This document shows, piece by piece, positions 53,170-63,512 of a stretch of DNA of 64,000 nt. The translations under genes and the position numbers were made by a program. The stretch covers positions 868,087-932,086 of the forward strand of contig NZ_PQMB01000001.1 in the NCBI RefSeq assembly GCF_002918555.1. The letters run 5' to 3'. The first letter of the stretch is position 1. The number at the start of each line of letters is the position of its first letter. Under the pieces are notes generated by a model. That model was not told the DNA's origin. It saw nothing but the letters and a program-made list of their open reading frames with translations, and did not search any database. Source of the DNA: Citrobacter amalonaticus (lineage in GTDB: Bacteria > Pseudomonadota > Gammaproteobacteria > Enterobacterales > Enterobacteriaceae).

Positions 53170-53969
53170 TGCTCACCTCCCAGTCGCTGCTGAATCTGAG
53201 CAACAGAGAGCGGGTGCTTCGCAACGCACAAAATCATCATCACGTAAACCGTACTGGAGAGGCGGTTCAGCGCCTGCAGGATATCCGGACGCTGCACTTC
53301 AAAACTGCGGGTGATAAAGACCTGTGCGGCGAGGGTTTCCGTCTCGCGTACTTTGGTTCGCAACAGATTAAGCAGCGCGGCATCGCGACCGTGGCTGGCC
53401 TCCGGCACCAGGTGATCGTGGTCAAGGTAGCGCAGCGGCTGATGGGAAAGCCGGTGCAGTTCATTCTCGGTAAGCCCGACGATTGACTGGGCCGCCAGCG
53501 GTTCATCCATCGCGTCGGCACGCATAATGTTGCCCAGGCGCGAACGAATGTCCGCAAGCCACGGCTGCCACGATTCCGCCAGCTCGATTTGAAGCCACAC
53601 GGCCAGGGCGATGGTGCTGTCAAGCGCGGCGCGAAAGCCCAGACGCGGGGAGCTTTTGGCAACCATTTTGTCGGCTGTCAGATGGGTCAGGGTGTCAGGT
53701 TTTTTCGTGACCTCCTGATGGCACAACTCACAGCAGGCTTTCGGGTGCGTATCGCTGCTGGTCAAACCGTGCACCGGCTGCGGCTGCTGTTGCTCGTCGT
53801 CGACAAACAAGCTTCCCTGTTCATCAAGAAACTTGACGCGCAGGCGACGGCTTTCCAGCAACTCCCGGGCAGATGGCGTCAGGCGAGCATCGGCCGGGAG
53901 ATGAATCTCTGCCCCCTCGCTGAGCGTGTGATTCGCTCTGAGCCATGCTTCGGTAATGAAATCCTTCAT
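53166..53969 (-). CDS. eutT: Cobalamin adenosyltransferase EutT
   Basis: Makes adenosylcobalamin for EutBC, 267 residues. The metal-binding motif characteristic of EutT is present: His67 followed by CCELC (Cys79, Cys80, Cys83), which binds ferrous iron in Salmonella. The cobalamin adenosyltransferase helical bundle follows ([30 protein letters not shown]). Confidence 0.96.
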   Translation of the reverse strand: MKDFITEAWLRANHTLSEGAEIHLPADARLTPSARELLESRRLRVKFLDEQGSLFVDDEQQQPQPVHGLTSSDTHPKACCELCHQEVTKKPDTLTHLTADKMVAKSSPRLGFRAALDSTIALAVWLQIELAESWQPWLADIRSRLGNIMRADAMDEPLAAQSIVGLTENELHRLSHQPLRYLDHDHLVPEASHGRDAALLNLLRTKVRETETLAAQVFITRSFEVQRPDILQALNRLSSTVYVMMILCVAKHPLSVAQIQQRLGGEQ

Positions 53970-53978
53970 GCATCCGCC

Positions 53979-54668
53979 TTAGCAGGACTGCCAGTTCGCA
54001 GGCCAGGCAACGTATAAGAAGCGCACGGTCGTCGGTGTACCAAACTCGATGCTGGAGCCTTTCGGGATAAACATCACATCCCCGGCTTTAGCGATCAGGG
54101 TCTCGCCTTCATGACGCACGTGCAGCTCGCCTTCCAGAATCATGTCGATTTCGTCGTAGTTCAGCGTCCATGGGAAAAAAGCGTTATCCCACTGCATAAA
54201 TCCGGCGGCCATACTGCTGCCGTCCTGGTCGGTAACCAGATCCGTTAAGCCGACGCAGTGCGGCTGCGCGCCGTCAAAGCGGCCAAACTTCACGCTGCTG
54301 CCGTCGATGACCTTCACGCCGCCTTTCCCGGTGACCGATTTAAAACCCGGCTGCATTCTGCCCTGTTCCAGCGACGTTTTTTCCTTCATCACTTTGTCCA
54401 TCAGCTGCGCCACCAGGCTTTCGGTAAACTGCCCTTCCGGCAGCTGCGCGATGATGGTTTCACGAATGCGCTGACTTTCGGTTTTCCCCTCAGCCACCGC
54501 AGCTGCCGCCGGGGTGGCTTCGTCGCATTCAGCGATCGTGACGCCCAAAAGCTCCGCAACCTCACGCGCCTCCGGGGTAATGATGCTGGCGCGCAGAACA
54601 ACCGATATTTCCTGTTCACCACGTGCGTGAGCCGCACGGATATCGTTAGCTGTGATAAGTTTCTTCAC
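53979..54668 (-). CDS. eutQ: EutQ, cupin-fold acetate kinase of the eut operon
   Basis: A 229-residue protein with an N-terminal region ending near 95 and a C-terminal cupin domain (KFGRFDGAQPHCVGLTDLV, DEIDMILEGELHVRHEGETL). In Salmonella, EutQ has acetate kinase activity and is needed for microcompartment assembly. It starts with GTG at 54668 behind GGAAGGGGCAG. The 168-base gap to eutP contains a repeat element. Confidence 0.95.
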   Translation of the reverse strand: MKKLITANDIRAAHARGEQEISVVLRASIITPEAREVAELLGVTIAECDEATPAAAAVAEGKTESQRIRETIIAQLPEGQFTESLVAQLMDKVMKEKTSLEQGRMQPGFKSVTGKGGVKVIDGSSVKFGRFDGAQPHCVGLTDLVTDQDGSSMAAGFMQWDNAFFPWTLNYDEIDMILEGELHVRHEGETLIAKAGDVMFIPKGSSIEFGTPTTVRFLYVAWPANWQSC

Positions 54669-54710
54669 CTGCCCCTTCCTCCTGTTCTGTGTGAACCTGC
54701 CAGTTCAGTG

Positions 54711-54852
54711 TGAGCCTGCTCATCAGGCGTAATTGTTGCAGCCAGCCTGGACACGGACAGCGCGGAAGAACCGGAACGTACACGCAGTACGTGAGGATTC
54801 TGAGCACGGTCCTGAGCCAGGATGGTAAAAAAAAGCCTAATGAGCAGGCTCA
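54711..54852. repeat. 142-bp inverted-repeat element A (boxC-like core)
   Basis: Bounded by 18-base inverted repeats with one mismatch: TGAGCCTGCTCATCAGGC at 54711-54728 and GCCTAATGAGCAGGCTCA at 54835-54852. The interior 54750-54807 is about 80-85% alike to the interior of element B at 55815. It resembles the enterobacterial boxC repeat as I remember it. The right arm runs into the eutP coding region. Confidence 0.8.
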
Positions 54853-55292
54853 AGTGCAACCAGATACTCCACCAGTTGCTGCACGCTTTGCGGATCCTGG
54901 CTATTAAGCGCGAAAATTGGCTCCTGGAACCCCATCCCGCGAAGTAACTGACGCGCGGCGGCGACGTCGGCATCCGGCATGTCCGTTTTGCTGATCACGG
55001 CGATATGTCGTTTACGGGTGCCAATATCCAGAAGTCCGGCAGGTAAGCGACTTTCTTTATCATTTGCCGCATGGACATAAATCAGCGTGTCCACATCCTG
55101 TAACGTAGTAATTAAGGCGTGATACCAGCGGGGATGGCTGAAATATTCCCCAGGCGTATCAATGTTGCCGCTTTCATTAAATTCCACGGCCTGCGTTTTT
55201 CTGGCGAGGGTATAATTTCCCTGTAACGCATTAAAAAGCGTTGTTTTTCCTGCACCCACGGTACCGACAAATGCAATACGTTCCATTCGCAC
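54837..55292 (-). CDS. eutP: EutP, small GTPase-like acetate kinase
   Basis: A 151-residue P-loop GTPase-fold protein: Walker A GTVGAGKTTLFNALQG near 9-24, DTPGEY near 44-49 and SKTDMPDAD near 105-113. Salmonella EutP has acetate kinase activity. The C-terminus is changed: the last residues EPAH and the TAG stop are encoded by the inverted repeat of element A, and the protein is about eight residues shorter than K-12 EutP (159). Confidence 0.94.
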   Translation of the reverse strand: MRMERIAFVGTVGAGKTTLFNALQGNYTLARKTQAVEFNESGNIDTPGEYFSHPRWYHALITTLQDVDTLIYVHAANDKESRLPAGLLDIGTRKRHIAVISKTDMPDADVAAARQLLRGMGFQEPIFALNSQDPQSVQQLVEYLVALEPAH

Positions 55293-55298
55293 CTCGCA

Positions 55299-55634
55299 TT
55301 AACTTTTTGTCAGCTCACACAGCGTGAAATTTAATAAGCGTCCTAAACCTGCCACCGTCTGTAATAACGCCTCTTCCACCGCGCCGACGGAACCGTAGAT
55401 CACCAGCGCCCCGCTGAATCGGTCGAGAAAACCGATATGGACATTGGCGGCTTTCAACGCTAAATCGCCTGCGATCATCGCGGTTTCACCCGGCGTCAGC
55501 GTCATAATGCCAATGGCACCCGCTTCGGGAACGCCAATCTTTTTCGCCAGTTCTTCACCTGGATGCGCAATGAGATGCGCCAGCGTGACCTGTTTGCCCG
55601 GCACAAATTCCTGAATGATGCGTTCTTTATCCAT
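55299..55634 (-). CDS. eutS: Microcompartment shell protein EutS
   Basis: A 111-residue bent BMC-domain hexamer; the N-terminal [21 protein letters not shown] belongs to the EutS class and can direct cargo to the shell. First gene of the eut operon, so the promoter and its regulators lie just upstream at 55635-55800. Confidence 0.97.
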   Translation of the reverse strand: MDKERIIQEFVPGKQVTLAHLIAHPGEELAKKIGVPEAGAIGIMTLTPGETAMIAGDLALKAANVHIGFLDRFSGALVIYGSVGAVEEALLQTVAGLGRLLNFTLCELTKS

Positions 55635-55715
55635 TGCTCACCGCCTGTGTTGAATCTGGGCGTATCGTGGCAATTTTTTGCTGGAGTAAATAACAAAATT
55701 CGGCAAGGTGATTTA

Positions 55716-55737
55716 AAAGGTGAAGAAGATCACCTTT
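55716..55737. promoter_or_regulatory. CRP-like palindrome upstream of eutS
   Basis: AAAGGTGA-AGAAGA-TCACCTTT is a 22-base site with perfect 8-base arms, matching the CRP consensus AAATGTGA-N6-TCACATTT except for one base in each arm. It lies 82 bases upstream of the eutS start. Salmonella eut is known to need CRP. Confidence 0.6.
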
Positions 55738-55814
55738 AAGAGGAAATAAAAACATTCGTCATACGTTAAATTACAGGTGTGCTGACGCCCGGCAATCAGA
55801 ATTATTTAGAGTAA

Positions 55815-55957
55815 GAGCCTGGCCCACCAGGCATTATTGTCGCAGACAGTTTGAACACGGACAGCGCGGAGAAACCGGAGCGTACACGGAGTACGTGAAG
55901 ATTTCGCGCACTGCCTGGTTCAAAATGGCAAGTAAAATAGCCCTGATGGGCCAGGAT
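55815..55957. repeat. 143-bp inverted-repeat element B (boxC-like core)
   Basis: Ends GAGCCTGGCCCACCAGGC and GCCCTGATGGGCCAGGATT are imperfect inverted repeats. The interior 55853-55911 closely matches element A at 54750-54807. Same size and layout as element A, about 1.1 kb away on the other side of eutS-eutP. Confidence 0.75.
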
Positions 55958-55965
55958 TTGAGAAA

Positions 55966-55984
55966 GCGCGGGAGAAACCCGCGC
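55966..55984 (-). terminator. possible terminator of maeB
   Basis: GCGCGGG-AGAAA-CCCGCGC stem just after the maeB stop on the minus strand, followed by a short T-rich stretch. Confidence 0.55.
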
Positions 55985-56004
55985 CGGAATTAATTAAAGT
56001 GAAA

Positions 56005-58284
56005 TTACAGCGGTTGCGTCTGAGCTTCCACAACGGCCAGTGCGACCATATTAACGATACGACGAACTGAAGCGATCTGCGTTAATACGTGAACCGGTTT
56101 GGCGACGCCCATTAACACCGGCCCAACCGTCACCCCTTCCGAACTGGAGACGCGGAGTAAGTTGTAACTAATACGCGCGGCTTCCATATTTGGCATCACC
56201 AGAATATTGGCAGAGCCTTTCAGCGGACTGTCCGGCATACGATCGTTGCGGATGCTTTCCACCAGCGCGGCATCACCGTGCATTTCCCCGTCAATCATCA
56301 GGTCGGGCGCTCGTGTTTTGATGAGTTCCAGCGCTTCACGCATTTTGCTGGATGACGGGCATCGGGAAGAGCCAAAGTTAGAGTGCGACAGCAGCGCCAC
56401 CCTCGGCTCAATACCAAAGCGACGTACGGTTTCCGCCGCCATCACGGCGATCTCCGCCAGCTCTTCCGGTGTCGGATCGTCATTAACGTAGGTGTCGGCG
56501 ATAAAGGTGTTGCCGCTTGGCAGCAGCAACGCGTTCATCGCCCCTGCCGTATGAACACCGTCACGGTAGCCAAAGACCTCTTTCACCACGCTGAAATGCT
56601 CATGGTAGTCACCGACGGTGCCGCAGATCATCGCATCCGCTTCACCACGCTGCACCATTATCGCGCCTATCACCGTCGTATTCGCGATCACCGCACGCTG
56701 CGCCTGCTCCTGAGTAATACCGCGACGTTTCATGATCTGGTAGTACTCGCTCCAGTACTCTTTAAAGCGCGGATCGGATTCATTATTGACGATCTCAAAG
56801 TCAACCCCGGCTTTAATCTGCAGCCCCAGTTTCTGGATGCGCATTTCGATAACGCTCGGACGACCAATCAGGATCGGTTTCGCCAGTCCCAGGGTGATCA
56901 GCTCCTGCGTCGCGTGGAGCACGCGCGCCTCTTCCCCTTCCGGCAGCACAACACGCTTCGGCGCCTTCCGCGCCTGAGAGAAAATAGGCTTCATGAACAG
57001 GTTGGTTTTGTAAACAAACTCGGTCAGCTTATCGATATAAGCGTCGAAGTCGGCAATCGGACGCGTCGCCACGCCGGAATCCATCGCCGCTTTCGCCACC
57101 GCAGGCGCGATCTTCACTATCAGGCGCGGATCGAACGGTTTCGGAATGATATATTCCGGGCCAAAACTCAAATCCTGATCGCCATAGGCTGAAGCCACGA
57201 CTTCGCTCTGCTCCGCATGCGCCAGTTCAGCAATCGCATGCACTGCCGCCAGCTTCATCTCTTCGTTAATCGCCGTCGCGCCAACGTCCAGCGCGCCACG
57301 GAAAATGAACGGGAAGCACAGAACGTTATTCACCTGGTTCGGATAGTCGGAACGCCCCGTACAAATGATGGCGTCCGGGCGCACCTCTTTTGCCAGCGGC
57401 GGCAGGATCTCGGGTTCCGGGTTAGCCAGCGCGAGGATCATCGGCGCACGCGCCATCTTCTTCACCATCTCCTGCGTCAGCACTTTCGGGCCTGAACAGC
57501 CGAGGAAAATGTCTGCGCCATCAATCACGTCGTTCAGCGTACGTTTGCCATCATCCTCTACCGCATAGGCCGCTTTGGTTTCCGCCATGTTCGGCTCACG
57601 GTTTTTGTAGATAACGCCTTTGGAGTCACAGACCACAATGTTGTGCTTCTGCATCCCCAGCGCCACCAGCAGGTTCATACAGGCAATGGCTGCGGCTCCG
57701 GCGCCGGAAACCACCATCCGCACGTCGGAGATGTTTTTTTCCACCACCCGCAGACCGTTAAGGATCGCCGCAGTGCTGATAATCGCGGTCCCATGCTGAT
57801 CGTCATGGAATACCGGTATATTCATGCGCTCGCGCAGCTTCTGCTCAATGTAGAAGCACTCTGGCGCTTTGATGTCTTCGAGGTTGATCCCGCCGAAGGT
57901 CGGCTCCAGCGCCGCCACCACGTTGATAAACTTATCCGGATCAAGCTCGTCCACTTCAATGTCGAACACGTCAATCCCGGCAAATTTCTTAAACAGAACG
58001 CCTTTGCCTTCCATGACCGGCTTACCGGCGAGCGCGCCGATATTCCCCAGGCCAAGCACCGCAGTACCGTTAGAAATGACCGCGACAAGGTTGCCTCGCG
58101 CGGTATATTTGTAAGCTGCCAGGGGATCTTTTTCGATTTCAAGACACGGCGCGGCAACGCCTGGCGAGTAGGCCAGCGCCAGATCGCGCTGTGTCGCAAG
58201 GGGCTTGGTCGGAGAAACCTGGATTTTACCTGGTACAGGAAATTCGTGGAAATCAAGGGCGCTTTGTTTTAACTGGTCATCCAT
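56005..58284 (-). CDS. maeB: NADP-dependent malic enzyme MaeB
   Basis: A 759-residue two-domain protein: an N-terminal malic enzyme (about 1-420; [10 protein letters not shown]-type [32 protein letters not shown]) and a C-terminal phosphotransacetylase-like domain (about 430-759; [32 protein letters not shown]) that senses acetyl-CoA. It makes pyruvate and NADPH from malate. Monocistronic, divergent from talA. Confidence 0.97.
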   Translation of the reverse strand: MDDQLKQSALDFHEFPVPGKIQVSPTKPLATQRDLALAYSPGVAAPCLEIEKDPLAAYKYTARGNLVAVISNGTAVLGLGNIGALAGKPVMEGKGVLFKKFAGIDVFDIEVDELDPDKFINVVAALEPTFGGINLEDIKAPECFYIEQKLRERMNIPVFHDDQHGTAIISTAAILNGLRVVEKNISDVRMVVSGAGAAAIACMNLLVALGMQKHNIVVCDSKGVIYKNREPNMAETKAAYAVEDDGKRTLNDVIDGADIFLGCSGPKVLTQEMVKKMARAPMILALANPEPEILPPLAKEVRPDAIICTGRSDYPNQVNNVLCFPFIFRGALDVGATAINEEMKLAAVHAIAELAHAEQSEVVASAYGDQDLSFGPEYIIPKPFDPRLIVKIAPAVAKAAMDSGVATRPIADFDAYIDKLTEFVYKTNLFMKPIFSQARKAPKRVVLPEGEEARVLHATQELITLGLAKPILIGRPSVIEMRIQKLGLQIKAGVDFEIVNNESDPRFKEYWSEYYQIMKRRGITQEQAQRAVIANTTVIGAIMVQRGEADAMICGTVGDYHEHFSVVKEVFGYRDGVHTAGAMNALLLPSGNTFIADTYVNDDPTPEELAEIAVMAAETVRRFGIEPRVALLSHSNFGSSRCPSSSKMREALELIKTRAPDLMIDGEMHGDAALVESIRNDRMPDSPLKGSANILVMPNMEAARISYNLLRVSSSEGVTVGPVLMGVAKPVHVLTQIASVRRIVNMVALAVVEAQTQPL

Positions 58285-58335
58285 CTTATTGTTCCTTTCA
58301 CGTATCGTTCAAAAAAGTAGCGCGGGTAACCATTC

Positions 58336-58399
58336 GATACCCTGAATCATTCGGGTGCAGGAAAGCTAACGCACATGCAGCCTGAAGTATGGCAGGTAT
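58336..58399 (+). repeat. short deleted ERIC relic
   Basis: About 64 bases in the 343-base maeB-talA gap: GATACCCTGAATCATTCGGG at the left and CTGAAGTATGGCAGGTAT at the right are degenerate ERIC ends, with the centre missing. The rest of the gap has the talA promoter. Confidence 0.7.
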
Positions 58400-58537
58400 G
58401 TTGCGCCGCACATTATCACCTTCCCGGACGACGCAAACTTTGAACATCCCCAAACTCTCACCACTCAAATAATGAATTTGTAATTAACTCATAACAACCA
58501 TGTTACCTGCTTGTGCCAGCAATACCATGCCCGTCTG

Positions 58538-58544
58538 CTATGCT
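58538..58544 (+). promoter_or_regulatory. candidate RpoS-type -10 of talA-tktB
   Basis: CTATGCT followed by a T run, without a good -35 hexamer at 17 bases. talA-tktB of E. coli is RpoS-dependent and this -10, with C at -13, fits that class. Inference from one hexamer. Confidence 0.45.
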
Positions 58545-58627
58545 TTTTTGTGGTACACCTCATGAATTTCGCAGAAGTGTGAATCAAAGCACTCACCTAA
58601 CGCTTTACTTTTCAAGGAGTATTTCCT

Positions 58628-59578
58628 ATGAACCAGTTAGACGGCATCAAACAATTCACCACCGTCGTTGCCGACAGCGGTGATATTGAATCCATTCGCC
58701 ATTACCAGCCCCAGGATGCCACCACCAATCCCTCGCTGTTGCTGAAAGCCGCCGGGCTTGCCCAGTACGGTCATTTGATCGATGACGCGGTGGCCTGGGG
58801 CAAAAAGCACGGTAAAACCCAGCGGGAACAGGTGGCTGAAGCCTGTGACAAACTGGCGGTCAATTTTGGTGCGGAAATTCTGAAAAGCATCCCTGGTCGT
58901 GTCTCAACCGAAGTGGATGCCCGCCTGTCATTTGATAAAGAAAAGAGTATGCAGAAGGCCCGTCACCTGGTGGAGCTCTACCAACAGCAGGGCGTGGAGA
59001 AGTCACGAATACTGATCAAGCTGGCCTCAACCTGGGAAGGGATCCGCGCGGCGGAGTCCCTGGAAAAAGAGGGGATCAACTGTAACCTGACGCTACTGTT
59101 CTCATTTGCCCAGGCACGCGCCTGCGCCGAAGCCGGAGTGTTCCTGATCTCCCCCTTCGTTGGCCGCATTTACGACTGGTATCAGGCTCGCCAACCGATG
59201 GATCCGTACGTGGTCGATGAAGACCCTGGCGTAAAATCGGTCCGCAATATCTACGACTACTTCAAGCAGCATCGCTATGAAACGATTGTTATGGGCGCCA
59301 GCTTTCGCCGCACAGAGCAAATTCTGGCGCTGACCGGCTGCGATCGCCTGACTATTGCCCCCAATCTGCTGCAAGAGTTGCAGGAAAAAGAGGAACCGGT
59401 GATCCGCAAACTGGTTCCCGCTTCCCAGGCGCTGCCGCGTCCGACCCCCATGTCAGAGGCTGAATTCCGCTGGGAGCACAACCAGGATCCGATGGCGGTT
59501 GAAAAACTGTCCGACGGGATCCGTCTGTTCGCGGTTGACCAACGCAAACTGGAAGACCTGCTTGCCGCCAAATTATAA
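58628..59578 (+). CDS. talA: Transaldolase A
   Basis: Pentose phosphate enzyme of 316 residues. Schiff-base lysine in [11 protein letters not shown] near residue 131, with [19 protein letters not shown] near 153-171. AAGGAG precedes the ATG. It forms an operon with tktB, 12 bases downstream, as in K-12; these are the stationary-phase isozymes. Confidence 0.97.
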   Translation: MNQLDGIKQFTTVVADSGDIESIRHYQPQDATTNPSLLLKAAGLAQYGHLIDDAVAWGKKHGKTQREQVAEACDKLAVNFGAEILKSIPGRVSTEVDARLSFDKEKSMQKARHLVELYQQQGVEKSRILIKLASTWEGIRAAESLEKEGINCNLTLLFSFAQARACAEAGVFLISPFVGRIYDWYQARQPMDPYVVDEDPGVKSVRNIYDYFKQHRYETIVMGASFRRTEQILALTGCDRLTIAPNLLQELQEKEEPVIRKLVPASQALPRPTPMSEAEFRWEHNQDPMAVEKLSDGIRLFAVDQRKLEDLLAAKL

Positions 59579-59590
59579 ACGGAGTGATCT

Positions 59591-61591
59591 ATGTCCCGTA
59601 AAGACCTTGCCAACGCCATCCGTGCGCTCAGCATGGATGCCGTACAAAAAGCGAACTCCGGTCATCCGGGCGCGCCAATGGGAATGGCAGATATTGCCGA
59701 AGTGCTGTGGAACGATTTTCTTAAGCACAACCCGACGGACCCGACCTGGTACGATCGCGACCGCTTTATTCTTTCTAACGGTCATGCCTCAATGCTGCTC
59801 TACAGCCTGCTCCATCTGACGGGCTACGACCTGCCGATTGAGGAGTTAAAAAACTTCCGCCAGCTGCATTCCAAAACGCCAGGCCATCCGGAGATAGGCT
59901 ATACGCCAGGCGTGGAAACCACGACCGGACCGCTGGGTCAGGGGCTGGCGAACGCCGTCGGTCTGGCCATCGCGGAACGTACGCTGGCGGCGCAGTTTAA
60001 CCAGCCGGATCGCGAGATTGTCGATCACTTCACCTGGGTATTTATGGGCGACGGCTGTCTGATGGAGGGGATTTCGCACGAAGTCTGCTCGCTGGCCGGC
60101 ACGCTGGGGTTAGGCAAGCTGATCGGCTTTTACGACCACAACGGCATCTCCATTGACGGTGAAACCAAAGGCTGGTTTACCGACGATACCGCCAGACGTT
60201 TTGAGGCCTATAACTGGCATGTGGTACACGAAATCGACGGTCACGACCCGGAAGCGGTGAAAAAGGCGATTCTGGAGGCCCGGAGCGTGACGGACAAACC
60301 GTCGCTGATTATTTGCCGGACAATCATTGGTTTCGGTTCGCCAAATAAAGCCGGGAAAGAGGAAGCCCACGGCGCGGCGCTGGGCGAAGAGGAAGTGGCG
60401 CTGGCGCGGCAGAAGCTGGGCTGGCATCATCCTGCGTTCGACATTCCCAAAGAGATTTACCGCGCCTGGGACGCCAGGGAAAAAGGCGAAAAAGCCCAGC
60501 AGAGCTGGAATGAGAAATTCTCGGCATACCAGGAAGCGTATCCGGATCTGGCCGCAGAGTTTACCCGGCGAATGCGCGGTGGGCTGCCGGCAGAATGGGA
60601 AAAGGTGACGCAAAAATACATCACCGAACTTCAGGCCAACCCGGCGAAAATCGCCACCCGTAAGGCCTCGCAGAATACCCTTAACGTCTACGGTCCGCTG
60701 CTGCCGGAACTGCTGGGCGGCTCTGCGGATCTGGCCCCCAGCAACCTGACCCTCTGGAAAGGCTCCACCTCGCTGAAGGAGGATCTGGCCGGTAACTATA
60801 TTCACTACGGCGTGCGCGAATTCGGCATGACGGCCATCGCCAACGGTATTGCACATCACGGCGGTTTTGTCCCCTACACCGCCACCTTCCTGATGTTCGT
60901 GGAATACGCGCGCAACGCGGCGCGGATGGCGGCGCTGATGAAAGCGCGACAAATCATGGTCTATACCCATGACTCTATCGGCTTAGGGGAAGATGGCCCC
61001 ACTCACCAGGCCGTGGAGCAACTGGCAAGCCTGCGTCTGACGCCAAACTTCAGCACCTGGCGGCCGTGCGATCAGGTAGAAGCAGCGGTAGGCTGGAAGC
61101 TGGCGGTAGAACGCCATAGCGGACCGACGGCACTGATCCTCTCGCGACAGAATCTCGCCCAGGTTGAACGTACGCCTCAGCAGGTCAAAGAGATTTTCCG
61201 TGGCGGCTATGTGCTCAAAGACGGCGGCGGCAAGCCGGATATCATCCTGATTGCTACCGGTTCGGAGATGGAAATCACCTTGCTGGCAGCGGAAAAACTG
61301 ACCGGCGAAGGCCGCAACGTTCGCGTAGTCTCTCTGCCCTCAACGGACATTTTTGATGCGCAGGACGAGGCGTATCGCGAATCGGTGCTACCGTCGAACG
61401 TCACCGCCCGCGTGGCGGTCGAGGCGGGCATTGCTGACTACTGGTATAAGTATGTCGGGCTGAAAGGGGCAATTGTCGGGATGACGGGCTACGGTGAGTC
61501 CGCTCCGGCGGAGAAATTATTCCCGTACTTCGGCTTTACGGTCGAGAATATCGTCGAAAAAGCGCATAACGTGCTTGGGGAGAGAGGCTAA
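59591..61591 (+). CDS. tktB: Transketolase B
   Basis: Thiamine-diphosphate transketolase, 666 residues. The ThDP motif is [18 protein letters not shown] near 155-172; the substrate histidines lie in [10 protein letters not shown] (His26) and [15 protein letters not shown] near 467-481. GGAGTGATCT upstream. Convergent with ypfG. Confidence 0.97.
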   Translation: MSRKDLANAIRALSMDAVQKANSGHPGAPMGMADIAEVLWNDFLKHNPTDPTWYDRDRFILSNGHASMLLYSLLHLTGYDLPIEELKNFRQLHSKTPGHPEIGYTPGVETTTGPLGQGLANAVGLAIAERTLAAQFNQPDREIVDHFTWVFMGDGCLMEGISHEVCSLAGTLGLGKLIGFYDHNGISIDGETKGWFTDDTARRFEAYNWHVVHEIDGHDPEAVKKAILEARSVTDKPSLIICRTIIGFGSPNKAGKEEAHGAALGEEEVALARQKLGWHHPAFDIPKEIYRAWDAREKGEKAQQSWNEKFSAYQEAYPDLAAEFTRRMRGGLPAEWEKVTQKYITELQANPAKIATRKASQNTLNVYGPLLPELLGGSADLAPSNLTLWKGSTSLKEDLAGNYIHYGVREFGMTAIANGIAHHGGFVPYTATFLMFVEYARNAARMAALMKARQIMVYTHDSIGLGEDGPTHQAVEQLASLRLTPNFSTWRPCDQVEAAVGWKLAVERHSGPTALILSRQNLAQVERTPQQVKEIFRGGYVLKDGGGKPDIILIATGSEMEITLLAAEKLTGEGRNVRVVSLPSTDIFDAQDEAYRESVLPSNVTARVAVEAGIADYWYKYVGLKGAIVGMTGYGESAPAEKLFPYFGFTVENIVEKAHNVLGERG

Positions 61592-61683
61592 GCCTGAAAT
61601 GCCCGCTGGCCTAAGCTTACCGACCTGCGCCATCGGCATAATCCAGGCCGGAAAAGTCGCAGGCGAGGCCATCCGGCAACACA

Positions 61684-62727
61684 TCAACGTGTGATCCATA
61701 ACGTGGGCCAGGCGTCTGGCCCATGCCAGCTATCACAGCTGGGCTCTTCGGCATAGCGCACCAGACGAAAACGCTGACCGTCAAAACGCCAGCGTGTCTG
61801 AATGCCGCAGTCCGCGAGTCCCCGCCCTTTTGCCAGCGTCTCAAGCTCCCGCGACTTTTCGTCAAAAGTGGCGTTCATCAACTCCATATCATTGCTTTCT
61901 GCGCCACGGTTAAACGGCAGATGCAGGCGGACAGCGTGCGACGCCAGCGGTTTCTGCCGCGAGACAATCCACGCCAGTGAGATAGTATTGTACGCGCCAG
62001 CCTCACAGGCGATCATCATCAGCGCTTTATCGTCCGTCAGCGCGGTTACCCGCACGTCCCGGCGGGAAGGATCAAGTGAACAGCGAATGCCATTCATACG
62101 CCAGTTGCCGTAATCAAGAAGATCGTTGCGTTCTTCGAGGGAGAGCGGTACCGGCGTCGGGTTGACCAGCGCTACCTCCTGCAGGGCTGGAGCAGGAGGC
62201 ACGCTAAGCGGCGGATCGTCACCTTTTTTAATCCATGCGGTTTCGTTTCCCACCCGCTGTTGCCGGGAGTCAATAAACAGCAGCGCCGCTTTTAATCCCG
62301 CTAAAGAGATAAGCTGTTTCCCGCCTTCCAGCGCGATCGCCTGCCCTTCCTGAATGGTCTGTAAAAATTCGCTGATGGTCGTGGCGTCGTCGGTCACCAG
62401 ATGCCAGGGCGTGATACGCCAGTGTTCTCCGGCCAGAGAGAGCGGATTGCCATCCAGCAGCAGGCGCGGCGCGATAGCCGGGGCATTGGCATCAGGGGGA
62501 TTCAGACCACCAGCATCAATACGTAGCGTGGCGTCGGTATACGCCCCTGCGCTGCGACTCAGGCTCATCACCAGCCCGTTATGTTCACCGGTATTACGCG
62601 CTGTACAGAAATTTTGATTATTACAGGTAACCTGCCAGTCAGAAAAAGCCTGTTGCGCCGGTGCCGCCCACAGCAGGCGGGCCGGCAGCAGACCGATCAG
62701 GAAAATAATAATAACGCGATAACGCAT
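61684..62727 (-). CDS. ypfG: YpfG, DUF1176 exported protein
   Basis: A 347-residue protein with a signal peptide (MRYRVIIIFLIGLLPARLLWA) and a DUF1176 region containing WQVTCNNQNFC near 28-38 and FDGQRFRLVRYAEEPSCDSW near 315-334. Homologue of E. coli YpfG of the same length; periplasmic, function unknown. ATG 62727 is chosen by homology; a TTG frame extends further upstream. Confidence 0.9.
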   Translation of the reverse strand: MRYRVIIIFLIGLLPARLLWAAPAQQAFSDWQVTCNNQNFCTARNTGEHNGLVMSLSRSAGAYTDATLRIDAGGLNPPDANAPAIAPRLLLDGNPLSLAGEHWRITPWHLVTDDATTISEFLQTIQEGQAIALEGGKQLISLAGLKAALLFIDSRQQRVGNETAWIKKGDDPPLSVPPAPALQEVALVNPTPVPLSLEERNDLLDYGNWRMNGIRCSLDPSRRDVRVTALTDDKALMMIACEAGAYNTISLAWIVSRQKPLASHAVRLHLPFNRGAESNDMELMNATFDEKSRELETLAKGRGLADCGIQTRWRFDGQRFRLVRYAEEPSCDSWHGPDAWPTLWITR

Positions 62728-62819
62728 GGACCGTGCGAACCCCAAAAGTCACCTTCACAACACAGGTCGTATCTTCGTTGCGCGACTCAACAGGCTCAAT
62801 CGGATTTGTCGGATAGGTA

Positions 62820-62862
62820 AGACTCGTCATACTCCAGGCCGCAGATGCGTTGGCTTCGTGAC
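62820..62862. repeat. half ERIC near nudK
   Basis: AGACTCGTCATACTCCAGGCCGCAGATGCGTTGGCTTCGTG matches one ERIC arm on the minus strand with a few changes; no second arm is seen. It lies just after the nudK stop. Confidence 0.6.
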
Positions 62863-62870
62863 CCGAACCA

Positions 62871-63446
62871 TTAATCCATTAAATGCGATGACTGCAAATA
62901 ATGAAGCAATAACACGGTCTTACCATCCCGTATCTCACCTGATTTAATCATCTCCAGCGCCTGGGAAAACGGAAGCTCCAGGACTTCGATATCCTCATCT
63001 TCAACGCCGCCGCCCACGTTCGTCCGCTGGCTGGCGCTGTACTCGGCGATGAAGAAATGAATTAATTCCGTCACCCCGCCCGGCGACATATACAGCTCAA
63101 ACAGCTTACGCACTTCACCCACTTCATAGCCTGTCTCTTCAATCGCCTCTTTACGGATGCAGACTTCCGGCTCATCGTTATCCAGCAGCCCGGCGCAGGT
63201 TTCAATCAGTTGACCGCTTTCATTGCCGTTAACCCACGTCGCGACGCGGAACTGGCGAATCAGCACGACCGTCTTTTTCGCCGCGTTATACAGCAGGATT
63301 GTCGCACCGTTACCGCGATCGTAAACCTCGCGTTTATGACGGATCACCTCACCGTTTTTACGCGTCAGATCGTAAGTAATATTGCGCAGGATGAAGTAGT
63401 TATCCGAAAGAACTTTATCTTTGATAAGGGTGATTTTTTGCGTCAT
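62871..63446 (-). CDS. nudK: GDP-mannose pyrophosphatase NudK
   Basis: Nudix hydrolase of 191 residues, as in E. coli. The Nudix box is [26 protein letters not shown] near residues 86-111, with the REAIEETG-type core as RKEAIEETG. Hydrolyses GDP-mannose. Follows aegA in the same direction with 66 bases between. Confidence 0.95.
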   Translation of the reverse strand: MTQKITLIKDKVLSDNYFILRNITYDLTRKNGEVIRHKREVYDRGNGATILLYNAAKKTVVLIRQFRVATWVNGNESGQLIETCAGLLDNDEPEVCIRKEAIEETGYEVGEVRKLFELYMSPGGVTELIHFFIAEYSASQRTNVGGGVEDEDIEVLELPFSQALEMIKSGEIRDGKTVLLLHYLQSSHLMD

Positions 63447-63458
63447 ACCGGCTCCACA

Positions 63459-63484
63459 GCGTAAGAAGAAAAATAATCTTACGC
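63459..63484 (-). terminator. hairpin between aegA and nudK
   Basis: GCGTAAGA-N10-TCTTACGC, an eight-base perfect stem. No clear T run, so it may be a weak terminator or a processing signal. Confidence 0.4.
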
Positions 63485-63512
63485 CGCGAGGCCGGTTTTG
63501 TCTGGTAGGGGA

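Larger units (their letters stand above)
55635..56004. other. eutS-maeB intergenic region (370 bp)
   Basis: It contains, from left: the eut promoter zone with a CRP-like palindrome, a 15-base ERIC-end match (GAATTATTTAGAGTA at 55799), element B, and a hairpin that may end maeB. No gene is supported. Confidence 0.8.

Noticed and set aside
54669-55960. CRISPR-like spacing of the two repeats near eutP
   Set aside because: Only two copies, about 1.1 kb apart, with genes between and inverted ends; not a CRISPR array.
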